Assembly: GCA_964436465.1 (NCBI GenBank)
Contig: CAYTCV010000020.1
Span: 1 to 27,482, forward strand
Direction of reading: 5' to 3'
Source: RBG-13-66-14 sp964436465
Lineage (GTDB): Bacteria; RBG-13-66-14
Length of the DNA: 27,482 bases
Below, piece after piece: positions 6,831-14,378 of the stretch; position 1 is the first letter of the stretch, and every line of letters begins with the position of its first letter. The notes below the pieces were generated by a model that did not search any database, was not told the DNA's origin, and saw nothing but the letters and a program-made list of their open reading frames with translations. The position numbers and the translations under genes are program-made.

Positions 6831-6859
6831 TTGCGCGCCGCCCCCTCGGGTGGTATATT
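6831..6859 (+). promoter_or_regulatory. Promoter TTGCGC-N17-TATATT with extended -10
   Basis: TTGCGC (6831-6836) and TATATT (6854-6859) are 17 bases apart, with TGG directly before the -10 box (extended TGn). It begins 3 bases after the stop of the M20 gene and points into a 500-base stretch with no ORF, so it would make a non-coding RNA or a very long leader for the gene at 7382. Confidence 0.6.
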
Positions 6860-6935
6860 TACACTGGAGCCAGGTCGGGCCGCCAAGTGGGGCACGTCCA
6901 GGTGATTCACCGACGATAGCGGGGGATGCATTTGG

Positions 6936-7130
6936 GGGCGGGCGTGGTCGGGGGGGCTTTAAGTAAGATTCTCGACCGGGCTCGGTGGAGGGGGCTTTAG
7001 AGGATTAACGACCGGGTTCGGTGGAGGGGGCTTTCGAGGATTAACGGGCGGGCGTGGTCGGGGGGGCTTCAAGTAAGATTCCCGACCGGGCTCGGTGGAG
7101 GGGGCTTTAGAGGATTAACGGGCGGGCGTG
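6936..7130 (+). repeat. Tandem repeat array of 36- and 38-bp units
   Basis: Units in order: A (6936-6973), B (6974-7009), B' (7010-7045), A (7046-7083), B (7084-7119), then the first 11 bases of another A. A and B are related (G-rich front, GGGGGGCTTT middle, AAGATT/GGATTAAC end). The two A units are 110 bases apart. There are no unique spacers between units, so this is not a CRISPR array. No ORF of note crosses it. Confidence 0.9.
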
Positions 7131-7381
7131 TAATGGGGGCGCATTCGGGGGATTCAAGGGGAGCACGCCGAGGCACCGGGTATCGTGCAACGCGCCGATT
7201 GGCGGGATTTTTTGGGAGACGGGAGCGGGATACGCGGGAGGGCGGACCGGGGAACGGACCGCGGCGGGGGGTTTTTTTCGGATAAAAGCGGTGATTTAAG
7301 TTAAAATTTGAGTGTACCGGGTTCCTTCATCGCGCCAGCCGTCGGCGGAACGCTCGCCGGCCGCGCAACGAACGGTGAAGT
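7131..7381 (+). promoter_or_regulatory. Non-coding leader region with a TAAAAT box
   Basis: About 250 bases without a convincing ORF between the repeat array and the gene at 7382. The only signal seen is TTAAGTTAAAAT ending at 7307, nearly the same 12-mer as the promoter at 3219-3230 (TTAAGCTAAAAT); a matching -35 box is not clear. Nothing else is recognised. Confidence 0.35.
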
Positions 7382-8605
7382 ATGGCCGATACTTACATCT
7401 TCATCAACGGGGAAACCTACGGCCCACTCTCGGTCTCCGAGATTAAAAAGTGGGCCGAGGAGGGGCGCCTGGGGCCTGACGACCAGGTCTGGATCGCGGC
7501 CCGCAACGAGTGGGTCCTGGCCCGTAACGTCGCCCAGTTCAAGCGCATCTTCGACGAGAAGGGCGTCACCGCCGACGGCGCCGCCGCCTCCGAGGGCCTC
7601 CTGGTTAACATCGCCGGCGAGCAGTACGGACCCTACCCCGCCACCCAAATCATCGAGTTCATCCAGGACGGCCGCATCAGCCGCAAGGACTTCGTCTGGA
7701 TTGAGCGCCAGAACCGCTGGTTCGAGCTGGAGAAAATCGTCCAGTTCCGCCAGGCCTTCGAACGCCAGGACGCCGAAACCGAGAAGGAAGGGGGGACCGA
7801 GCCGGTCGCCGAGGAGGAGCCGGAGGTCGCCGTGGAGGTCGCCCCCGAAGAGGAGGTCGAGGAGCCCGTCGAGGAGGAAATCCCCGAGGTCGCCGAGGAA
7901 GGGGCGGAGGTCCCCGTCCCCGACAGCGACTGGGCCGAATTCGAGACCGAGACCAAGGGCAAGGCCAAAAAGCCGGTCGTCTCCGACCGCGACATCGTGG
8001 CCCGGGTCTTCGCCGACGACCGGCCCCGCGGCGAGGGCGCCATCGGCACCATCGGCGACTTCGTCGAGGCCCCGGAGGAGACGCAGCTCCGCGCGCGCGT
8101 GGCCGAAATCGACCCCCGCGAGCTCCCCCTCATGAAGGCCAACGCCGCCAAGAGATTCGGCGGACTCATCTGGGATTTCGTCATCTGCTTCAGCTTCGTC
8201 GCCGTACTCGGAATCATCTTCCACATGCTCGACAAGGCCTTCGCCGACTTCTCGGTAAAGGTCTTCAACCCCTCCGACACCCTGGGGGTCCTGGAGGGGG
8301 CCGGGTTCCTGGCCAACCTCTCCAAGACCTTCGTCTTCATCTCCATCGGCGTAATCGGCTTCTACCTCCTGTTCCGCGACGCCCTCTTCGGCCGCCGGTC
8401 ACTGGGCAAGCGCCTGGCGGGCCTGAGAATCGTGGACCGCGTCACCAAGCGGCCCGCGAGCTTCGGCAAGCTCGTCCTGCGCAACCTCACCGTCGTCACC
8501 CTGGTGCCGCTGGTCATCGAGTTCTTCCTGGTCCTGGGCGACCACAAGGGCCTGAGAATAGGCGACCGAATAGCCCGCACCCAGGTCGTGGACACCAACA
8601 TCTGA
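7382..8605 (+). CDS. GYF2-GYF2-RDD membrane protein
   Basis: The 407-residue protein has two N-terminal GYF_2 (DUF4339) domains. The first (about 3-58) reads Y-I-F-I-N-G-E-T-Y-G-P-L-S and ends in D-Q-V-W-I; the second (about 72-126) has G-E-Q-Y-G-P-Y-P and ends in D-F-V-W-I-E. Both have the G-x-Y-G-P-hydrophobic signature and the closing W. A highly acidic low-complexity linker (about 135-190, rich in E-E-x-P/V) follows. The C-terminal 150 residues form an RDD domain (starting A-K-R-F-G-G-L-I-W-D, with G-R-R-S-L-G-K-R-L-A-G-L-R-I-V-D near 338), a multi-helix membrane domain of unknown or transport function. GYF2 domains are thought to bind proline-rich or other partner proteins. The start follows GGTGAAG. 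Confidence 0.9.
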   Translation: MADTYIFINGETYGPLSVSEIKKWAEEGRLGPDDQVWIAARNEWVLARNVAQFKRIFDEKGVTADGAAASEGLLVNIAGEQYGPYPATQIIEFIQDGRISRKDFVWIERQNRWFELEKIVQFRQAFERQDAETEKEGGTEPVAEEEPEVAVEVAPEEEVEEPVEEEIPEVAEEGAEVPVPDSDWAEFETETKGKAKKPVVSDRDIVARVFADDRPRGEGAIGTIGDFVEAPEETQLRARVAEIDPRELPLMKANAAKRFGGLIWDFVICFSFVAVLGIIFHMLDKAFADFSVKVFNPSDTLGVLEGAGFLANLSKTFVFISIGVIGFYLLFRDALFGRRSLGKRLAGLRIVDRVTKRPASFGKLVLRNLTVVTLVPLVIEFFLVLGDHKGLRIGDRIARTQVVDTNI

Positions 8606-8630
8606 CCCGGGCCGGGGGGGGTGCCCCGGG

Positions 8631-8697
8631 GGTATGGTCGGCGGCGACCGCATCGCCCGTTTCCAGGTCGCGGACACCGACATCTGACCCGGGCCGG
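8631..8697 (+). pseudogene. Remnant second copy of the RDD gene's 3' end
   Basis: Read in frame it gives GGDRIARFQVADTDI and TGA (8685-8687), matching IGDRIARTQVVDTNI and TGA at the end of the real gene 82 bases upstream. The ten bases after both stops, CCCGGGCCGG, are also the same. Three of the changes are silent (CGA/CGC, ATA/ATC, CGC/CGT). No upstream part of a second gene is present. It lies directly before the solo repeat element at 8707. Confidence 0.75.
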
Positions 8698-8706
8698 TAG
8701 GGGGGG

Positions 8707-8767
8707 GCAGCTATTCCCTCTCCCTCTCCCTTTCAGGGAGCGGCTCGCCGACGGGCCCGGGTGAGGG
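8707..8767 (+). repeat. Solo copy of the DUF559-cassette terminal repeat
   Basis: It begins GCAGCTA, has a pyrimidine-rich CCCTCTCCCTCTCCCTTT block followed by AGGGAG, then GGCTCGCCGACGGGCC and GGGTGAGGG, in the same order as the left repeat at 997-1052. No nuclease gene and no second arm are present here. Confidence 0.75.
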
Positions 8768-8829
8768 TCGGGGCCGGGAACGTATATAGCGCAGCGGCCC
8801 ATGGTAGGGCCACCCTACATCATCGCAAC

Positions 8830-8853
8830 GGGGCGGGCCGGAGGGCCGGCCCC
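8830..8853 (+). other. Strong hairpin before the DUF2723 gene
   Basis: GGGGCGGGCC (8830-8839), four-base loop, GGCCGGCCCC (8844-8853): nine of ten pairs match. No T-run follows. It ends 20 bases before the GTG start at 8874 and could affect translation or stability. Confidence 0.4.
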
Positions 8854-8873
8854 TTAACTGCAACGGGCCACGA

Positions 8874-11006
8874 GTGGACGAAGCTGAATCCAGCCCTCTG
8901 CGCCCCTGGCTCACCGCCCTGGCGGCGGCGGTGATTGCGCTGGCCGCCTTCTGGCTCACCGCGGCGCCGGGGACGGTCCTGCTCGAAAGCAACTCCGAGC
9001 TGACCCTGGCGGCGGCGGACCTCGGCTGCGCCCACTCGCCGGGCTACCCGCTCCACTCCCTGGCCGCCCACCCGCTCGTCGCCCTGCTGGAGGACCCCGC
9101 CCGGGCGACGAATCTCTTCTCCGGGCTTTTCGGCGCGCTGACGGTGTTCTTCCTGGCGCTGGCCCTGGCCGAGCTGGGCCGCTGCGCCGACGGCAGGGAA
9201 CGGCCGTGGCTGGCCGCCCTGGGCGCGCTGGCCTTCGGCCTCTCGGCGACGCTCTGGACCCAGGCCTCCCTCACCGACGTCTACACCCAGCACACCGCCT
9301 TTCTGGCGGCGGCGTTTTGGGTGAGCCTGCGGGCCCGGCGCCTCGCATTGAACGATGAGCCCTCGGGGAGGGAGACGGTCACGGCGGGCCTTTTAATCGG
9401 GCTGATGCTGGTCAGCCACAACGCCGGATACGCGTACCTCCCGGCGCTGGCGCTGGTGATGTGGCCGGCGTTGAGGCGGCTGAACGCCGCGGGCCGGGGG
9501 CTGGTCGTCGCCGCGCTGGGCCTCGGCCTCTCGGCCTACCTCTACCTGCCCATCCGCGCCTCCACCGGGCCGCTGGTCAACTGGTCCACCCCGGACAATT
9601 TCAACGACTTCACCCGGAGCCTGAGCCAGGCGGTTTACGCCGACACGCCGCTGGCGCGGAGCGCGGACGTTCTCGGCGGCCAGCTCGCCTGGATGGGGCG
9701 CACCTGGTGGGCGGACCTCGCGCCGGGGGCGCTATTAGCGGGCGTGGCCGGGCTGGTGGTATTGCTCAGAAAAGGGCGGCGCCAGCTCTTCGCCGGCCTG
9801 CTCCTTTTATGGCTGTTACCGGCGGCGCTCCTGTTGGCGATTCGCAACTACCCCGTGCCGCAGCTCGAGGGCTCCGGGGAGACGTTCCTTTTGACCGGGG
9901 CCTTCGTCCTCGCGGCGGGGCTGTACCTCGGGGCCTCGTGGCTGGCCCGGAAATTGAAGCGGTGGGGCGGGGCGGTCGCCGTCGGCGCGCTGGCGCTCAT
10001 CCTCGCCGCCGGGGTATTGCTGAACCTCCCCCGGGCCGACCTGTCTAAAATGACCGGGATGGAGGAGCTGGGGGCCGACCTCTTCGCCTCCTCGCCGCCG
10101 AAGGCCATCCTGGCCGTGTCCATCGTCCAGGGCGACAGCTGCTACTTCGACGCCCTGGTCCGGCGCTATACCCGCGACCGCCGTCCGGACCTCGAGGTCT
10201 CCTCGGCGTACCAGGTGGGCGAGCCGTGGTACCAGCGGGAGCTGGCCGACCGCGCGGGGCTGCCGCCGCCGAATGAGGACCTGCAGATGCGGCTGTGGCG
10301 TTACGCCGGAGAGAAGGCCCCCGACGTCCGCACGGCCCGGAGCTTCGTGGACACGAGCCTGTTGGAGTACTACTCCCGCGCCGTCCGTCGACCGCTGGCC
10401 CTGGCGGTGGACGTGGATTATTTCTACGCCTTCTCCCTGGCCCTGAAACAGGACCGGGACGGGTTCGTCCCCCTGGGCCTGGTCGAGGTCTGGCGGCCCT
10501 TCGAGGCGTACACGGCTACGGGGAATCCCGACCTGGGAAGCCAGACCCTGACCCGGACGCGCTGGGACACCCTGCGTTTCCGGCCCCGGCCCGCGAGCCC
10601 GCACAAGTACGAGCGCGCCGCCACCGATTTCGTCCTCGACCGGCTGAACGTGTTCGCCGAGTCGGCCTCGGCGGCGGGTTTCGCCCCCCGGGCGGCCGCG
10701 GCGGCCGTCCGCGCCGGGTGGTTCTCCCCCCTCGCCCCCCGGCGCTGGAGCGCGGCCCGGGACACCGCCGCCGTGTGGACCGTCCTCGCCGGCGACTCCA
10801 CGCCCTCCGACGTCCTGGTCGGGCGCTGCCTGTTCTACGGCCTCTACGGTCGCGCGGCCCTCTACGCCCGCCGACACCTGGAGGAGGGGACGGCCGGCCT
10901 CCCGGACATCTACGCCCTCTACGCGGAAAGCCTCATCCTGGGTGATAAAGAGGGGGCGGCCAGGTTCGAGGCCCTCCTGGGGGCCATGACCGCCCCGGCA
11001 CCTTGA
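8874..11006 (+). CDS. DUF2723 polytopic membrane protein (PMT-like)
   Basis: The 710-residue protein matches DUF2723 at its N-terminus: an early membrane helix, then A-P-G-T-V and E-x-N-S-E-L-T-L-A-A-A-D-L-G-C-A-H-S-P-G-Y-P-L-H near 32-62, the family's signature with acidic residue and H-x-P-G-Y-P. About ten membrane segments follow up to residue 390 (including Y-L-Y-L-P-I-R-A-S near 222, another family mark). A long soluble C-terminal part, about 390-710, carries no motif I can name. DUF2723 proteins are related to GT-C/O-mannosyltransferase-type enzymes and probably transfer sugars from lipid carriers on the outer side of the membrane, but this activity is inferred. Translation appears to start at GTG 8874; the ribosome binding site is weak. 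Confidence 0.85.
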   Translation: MDEAESSPLRPWLTALAAAVIALAAFWLTAAPGTVLLESNSELTLAAADLGCAHSPGYPLHSLAAHPLVALLEDPARATNLFSGLFGALTVFFLALALAELGRCADGRERPWLAALGALAFGLSATLWTQASLTDVYTQHTAFLAAAFWVSLRARRLALNDEPSGRETVTAGLLIGLMLVSHNAGYAYLPALALVMWPALRRLNAAGRGLVVAALGLGLSAYLYLPIRASTGPLVNWSTPDNFNDFTRSLSQAVYADTPLARSADVLGGQLAWMGRTWWADLAPGALLAGVAGLVVLLRKGRRQLFAGLLLLWLLPAALLLAIRNYPVPQLEGSGETFLLTGAFVLAAGLYLGASWLARKLKRWGGAVAVGALALILAAGVLLNLPRADLSKMTGMEELGADLFASSPPKAILAVSIVQGDSCYFDALVRRYTRDRRPDLEVSSAYQVGEPWYQRELADRAGLPPPNEDLQMRLWRYAGEKAPDVRTARSFVDTSLLEYYSRAVRRPLALAVDVDYFYAFSLALKQDRDGFVPLGLVEVWRPFEAYTATGNPDLGSQTLTRTRWDTLRFRPRPASPHKYERAATDFVLDRLNVFAESASAAGFAPRAAAAAVRAGWFSPLAPRRWSAARDTAAVWTVLAGDSTPSDVLVGRCLFYGLYGRAALYARRHLEEGTAGLPDIYALYAESLILGDKEGAARFEALLGAMTAPAP

Positions 11007-11032
11007 CGCGGGGAGCGCCCTTCTGCTAAACT
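11003..11032 (+). promoter_or_regulatory. Promoter TTGACG-N18-TAAACT for secG
   Basis: TTGACG (11003-11008) overlaps the stop codon of the preceding gene; TAAACT (11027-11032) lies 18 bases on, with an extended TG at 11024-11025. It would give secG a leader of about 33 bases. Confidence 0.65.
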
Positions 11033-11071
11033 TCGCCCGCCTCGCAAACAGGGTAGAGGAGGTAGGCCCTT

Positions 11072-11434
11072 TTGATTATCGTTCTCATAATCCACGTTCT
11101 CCTGTGCATCGGCCTGGCGATTACCGTCCTGTTGCAGGCCGGCAAGGGCGGCGGGCTTTCCGGCGCCTTCGGCGGCGCGGGGACCCAGACCGTCCTGGGT
11201 CAGCGCGGAGCGGCGACCTTCCTCTCCAAGCTCACCCGCTGGTTGGCGATAAGCTACATGGTCGTCTCCATGGCGCTGGCCTTCCTCTACTCCACACCCA
11301 AACGGGAGCAGGCCGGACAGCCGGGCGCCGGAACCGAACAGACCGAGAAGCCCCCCGAGGCGAAGCCCATGGCCACCGAGGAGCCCGCGGCGGAAACGGG
11401 CGGTGGGGAGCAACCGGCCGCCGATACACAATAA
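11072..11434 (+). CDS. secG: Preprotein translocase subunit SecG
   Basis: The 120-residue protein is SecG, the small auxiliary subunit of the SecYEG protein-export channel in the inner membrane. The first helix (about 2-20) leads into the family signature L-L-Q-A-G-K-G-G-G-L-S-G-A-F-G-G near 22-37 and F-L-S-K-L-T-R-W near 51. The second helix spans about 58-77. A hydrophilic, Pro/Glu/Ala-rich tail of about 40 residues follows, longer than in E. coli's core but common in other phyla. The start codon is TTG at 11072, with AGAGGAGGT ending 9 bases upstream. It has its own promoter and terminator, so it is a single-gene unit. Confidence 0.95.
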   Translation: MIIVLIIHVLLCIGLAITVLLQAGKGGGLSGAFGGAGTQTVLGQRGAATFLSKLTRWLAISYMVVSMALAFLYSTPKREQAGQPGAGTEQTEKPPEAKPMATEEPAAETGGGEQPAADTQ

Positions 11435-11464
11435 AAAAAGAGGGGCCCCGGGCCCCTTTTTTTT
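11433..11464 (+). terminator. Bidirectional rho-independent terminator after secG
   Basis: Seven A, then GGGGCC (11442-11447), loop CCG, GGCCCC (11451-11456), then eight T (11457-11464). The A-tract overlaps the stop codon of secG. Confidence 0.9.
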
Positions 11465-11468
11465 CGAC

Positions 11469-11499
11469 TTGACCGGAACGCGTCCGGTCCGGTTATAAT
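11469..11499 (+). promoter_or_regulatory. Promoter TTGACC-N19-TATAAT with inner palindrome
   Basis: TTGACC (11469-11474) and a perfect TATAAT (11494-11499), spaced 19 bases, slightly long. Between them is the inverted repeat ACCGGA-ACGCG-TCCGGT (11472-11488), a possible operator. A strong ribosome binding site AAGGAGG (11514-11520) follows before the ATG at 11529. Confidence 0.7.
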
Positions 11500-11528
11500 G
11501 GATGCGCCCACTCAAGGAGGCGTGAAAG

Positions 11529-12020
11529 ATGCGGCTGCTTTTACTCCTGTCTCTTCTGCCCGTCGCCCTGGCGGCCCAGGATGTTAAACCCCCGGACCCG
11601 GAGGCCGCGCTGGCGGAACAGGCGGCGCAAATCGCGGTCTGGCTCAACGAGGAGGGATTCGACCCCCTCACCTACGACGACGAGCCCAACACCTGGTACA
11701 TAAGCACCACCGGGGACAACATGGGTGCCATCCCCTGCACCCTGTACCTGTGCGACGGGTTCCTCTGCTTCCAGTCCGTCCTGGTCTCCATCCCCGAGCA
11801 CAGCCACGGAGACCTGGGCGACCTGGCCGGGGTACTCCTGCGCGTCGGCCTGGAGAACTATATGGTCAAGGCGGTCATCAACGACTACAACAACGTGGAG
11901 CTGGAGGCGGAGTTCCCCGCCACGTCCCTCACCCGTGACGACTTCGTTACTGCGCTGTGGCTGATGCTCGGCACCGCCGACTCCGAGTACCCGCGGATTA
12001 TCGAGAACGTTTACCGGTAA
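11529..12020 (+). CDS. Exported YbjN-like protein
   Basis: The 163-residue protein starts with a clear signal peptide (MRLLLLLSLLPVALAAQ, cleavage near 16). The mature part resembles the YbjN / type III chaperone-like fold: a helix followed by strands (N-T-W-Y-I-S-T and T-L-Y-L-C-D-G-F-L-C-F-Q-S-V-L), a helix over L-A-G-V-L-L-R-V-G-L-E-N-Y, further strands V-K-A-V-I-N-D and V-E-L-E-A-E-F-P, and a last helix starting S-L-T-R-D-D-F. The D-D/E-F helix after the strand is typical of YbjN family members. The family has no established enzymatic function; here it is periplasmic or surface-exposed. The next gene starts 12 bases downstream and probably shares its promoter. Confidence 0.65.
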   Translation: MRLLLLLSLLPVALAAQDVKPPDPEAALAEQAAQIAVWLNEEGFDPLTYDDEPNTWYISTTGDNMGAIPCTLYLCDGFLCFQSVLVSIPEHSHGDLGDLAGVLLRVGLENYMVKAVINDYNNVELEAEFPATSLTRDDFVTALWLMLGTADSEYPRIIENVYR

Positions 12021-12031
12021 AGGGGGGGCGG

Positions 12032-14371
12032 ATGCGCGCCACCGTTTGGTTGCTGATTCTTCTCCACACTGGGGCCTGGGCGACGCCGGGCCTCTTTTAT
12101 TCACCCGCCAGGCCCGAGTCCTCCGTCTTCGCCGTTCCCGCGGCCGACGGCTGGCTCTACCTCGGCGAGGCGACTCCGGGCGCCCGCAGGCTGGCCGACC
12201 AGGAGCCCGGCTCGTACTACTACCTCTTCTACGGCCAGGTCCCGCCCGCGGGGGTCCAAACCGTCGCCTCCTTCCCCGGCGTACACCTGCTCTCCTCCGA
12301 CGGGCTCCTGCCGGGATTCCCCGGCGGCGAGCTTCTGCTCCTTTTCCCCCTGCCCGGCGTCTCCCGGCCGGCCGGGTTGCTCCAGGACACGCCCCCCGAG
12401 CCCTTCGGCGGGGGGTGGATTGACCCGGCTGTAATCGCCCGAATCGACACGGAGCACTACCTGGACCACCTCGAGGAGCTCACCTCCATCCCCACCCGTT
12501 ACTCTTTCTGTCCGGGGTGCGCCGAGGCCGCCGAGCTGCTGATGGCCACCCTGGGGGGTTGGGGCTACGAGCCCTACTACGACACCTATGACCTGGACGG
12601 CGTGGGGACGGTGGACGTGTGGGACATCTCGGCCGTGGATGATAATACGGCCTACGCCGTGGGACTGATGGTGGTCAAGACCGAGGACGGGGGGGAGACC
12701 TGGCACGCCCAGGAGGGTAGCGGCGGCTACTACACCCACTCGCTGCTCTTCCTCGACGCGGACCGGGGGTTCGTCGGGGGGTGGCAGACCATCCTGGCCA
12801 CCGACGACGGCGGGGAGACGTGGGAGGTCGTGGACCACCAGTTCCCGTCGAGCGTCCGGGACATCGCCTTCGCCGACGACGAGCACGGATGCGCCTCCGG
12901 CCCGGACTTCGTTTCCTGGACCGACGACGGGGGGGTGACCTGGAGCGAGGCCGACGCGCCCGACGCCACCGATATGCGAGGGGTGGACCTGACCGGGTCA
13001 CTGGGGCTGGCCGTGGGGACGAAGGGGACGATTCTGCGCAGCGTGGACGGGGGTAAAACGTGGACGGAGGTGGATTCGGGGACCGACCGCAGCCTCTACA
13101 CCGCGAGCCAATATCCCGGCACCGGCGACGCGTGGGTGGTGGGCGCGGCCGGCACCATCCTCCACTCCGGAGACGGCGGGCTCACCTGGGAGGAACAGGA
13201 GAGCGGATTCACCCAGTTCATCTACCAGGTCGAATTCGTGGACGCGCTGCACGGCTTCTGCGCGGGGGATAACCGCTACCTGTTCGAGACCACCGACGGC
13301 GGCGCGACCTGGAACATCATCCAGAGCTCGGACCGGGACCGTTTTCTCGCCCTGGACGTAGTGGACGACGAAACCCTGTGGGTCGGCGGCGGGGAGCCGC
13401 CCTTCGCTTACGTCTCCACCGACGGCGGCGGGACGCTCATCGGGGGCCCCATTGAAACCGAGGAGAGTCTGACCTGGCGGAACGTGGTCTGCGAGTTTCC
13501 GAGCTCGAACGACGGCCCGGCCCTGCTCATCACGGCGCACTACGACAGCATCTCCAATGACCCGTTCAATCTGGCGCCGGGGGCGGACGACAACGGCAGC
13601 GGCGTGTCCGCCTGCCTCGAAATCGCGCGCGCGTGCCGGGGGCTCACCTTCGAAACGCCCGTGCGCATCGTTCTGTTCTCCGGGGAGGAACAGGGACTCA
13701 TCGGGTCGTCCTACTACGTGGCCGACCTGGAGGAGGGCGACGTCGGCGCAGACCTGAACCTGGACATGTACGCCTACCGCGACGACGAGAACTACGACCT
13801 GCAGGTCTACACCCGGGACGACTCCCTCTGGCTCTCCGGGGCCTACGACGACGGCTGCGGCTACACGCCGGCCTACGAGGTGGAGACGAACAACCCCGGG
13901 TGGTACCGCTCGGACCACGCCAGCTTCTGGCGGGTGGGCATCCCCGCGATTCACGTCGCCGAGTACGCCGGCACGCAAATCTACCCCTACTACCACACCA
14001 CCGAGGACACCATCGACAAAATGGACATGGTGCAGGGGGTGAGCGGCGCCCGGGCGGCGGCCGCAGCGGTTCTGCAACTGGTGCCCCGCGCGGGGCAGGC
14101 CGAGGGGCTGGACGCGGCCTACGCCTTCCCGAACCCCTTCCGCCCCGACCGGGGACACACGACGGTCACCTTCCGCGACCTGCCGGCGGGCACTGAGTTG
14201 AAAGTCTTCGACGCGGCGGGGAGCCTGGTCTTCGAGGCGGGGAACCTGGAGGGCGAGTACGATTGGTCGGTGGAGAATTCGGGCGGGCGGCGGCTGGCCT
14301 CGGGCGTGTACCTCTACCGGCTGGCGGCTCACGGCGAGGAGAAGGTCGGGAAGCTCGCCGTCATCCGGTGA
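12032..14371 (+). CDS. Exported M28 peptidase with inserted propeller
   Basis: The start is placed at ATG 12032 because it follows AGGGGGGGCGG and opens a signal peptide (MRATVWLLILLHTGAWATP). The 779-residue product has an N-terminal part of the peptidase (about 145-180, Y-L-D-H-L-E-E-L-T-S-I-P-T-R), then a beta-propeller of YCF48/BNR type (about 190-470, recurring D-G-G-x-T-W), and then the M28 catalytic core. Its zinc and catalytic residues are visible: T-A-H-Y-D near 503, G-A-D-D-N-G-S-G near 517, S-G-E-E-Q-G near 550, L-N-L-D-M near 575 and Y-H-T-T-E-D-T near 653. The end (about 697-779) is an Ig-like sorting tail: F-P-N-P-F near the front, G-V-Y-L-Y-R-L at the close. Likely a secreted or surface aminopeptidase. 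Confidence 0.9.
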   Translation: MRATVWLLILLHTGAWATPGLFYSPARPESSVFAVPAADGWLYLGEATPGARRLADQEPGSYYYLFYGQVPPAGVQTVASFPGVHLLSSDGLLPGFPGGELLLLFPLPGVSRPAGLLQDTPPEPFGGGWIDPAVIARIDTEHYLDHLEELTSIPTRYSFCPGCAEAAELLMATLGGWGYEPYYDTYDLDGVGTVDVWDISAVDDNTAYAVGLMVVKTEDGGETWHAQEGSGGYYTHSLLFLDADRGFVGGWQTILATDDGGETWEVVDHQFPSSVRDIAFADDEHGCASGPDFVSWTDDGGVTWSEADAPDATDMRGVDLTGSLGLAVGTKGTILRSVDGGKTWTEVDSGTDRSLYTASQYPGTGDAWVVGAAGTILHSGDGGLTWEEQESGFTQFIYQVEFVDALHGFCAGDNRYLFETTDGGATWNIIQSSDRDRFLALDVVDDETLWVGGGEPPFAYVSTDGGGTLIGGPIETEESLTWRNVVCEFPSSNDGPALLITAHYDSISNDPFNLAPGADDNGSGVSACLEIARACRGLTFETPVRIVLFSGEEQGLIGSSYYVADLEEGDVGADLNLDMYAYRDDENYDLQVYTRDDSLWLSGAYDDGCGYTPAYEVETNNPGWYRSDHASFWRVGIPAIHVAEYAGTQIYPYYHTTEDTIDKMDMVQGVSGARAAAAAVLQLVPRAGQAEGLDAAYAFPNPFRPDRGHTTVTFRDLPAGTELKVFDAAGSLVFEAGNLEGEYDWSVENSGGRRLASGVYLYRLAAHGEEKVGKLAVIR

Positions 14372-14378
14372 GGGGCCG

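Noticed and set aside
6860..6935. SRP RNA or a known riboswitch after the promoter at 6831
   Set aside because: The CCAGGTC word resembles the SRP RNA motif, but the GGAA...AGCAG partner is missing; no riboswitch core was recognised.
6936..7130. CRISPR array from 36-38-bp repeats
   Set aside because: Units follow each other without unique spacers and A and B units are themselves related; no cas genes are near. It is a plain tandem repeat.
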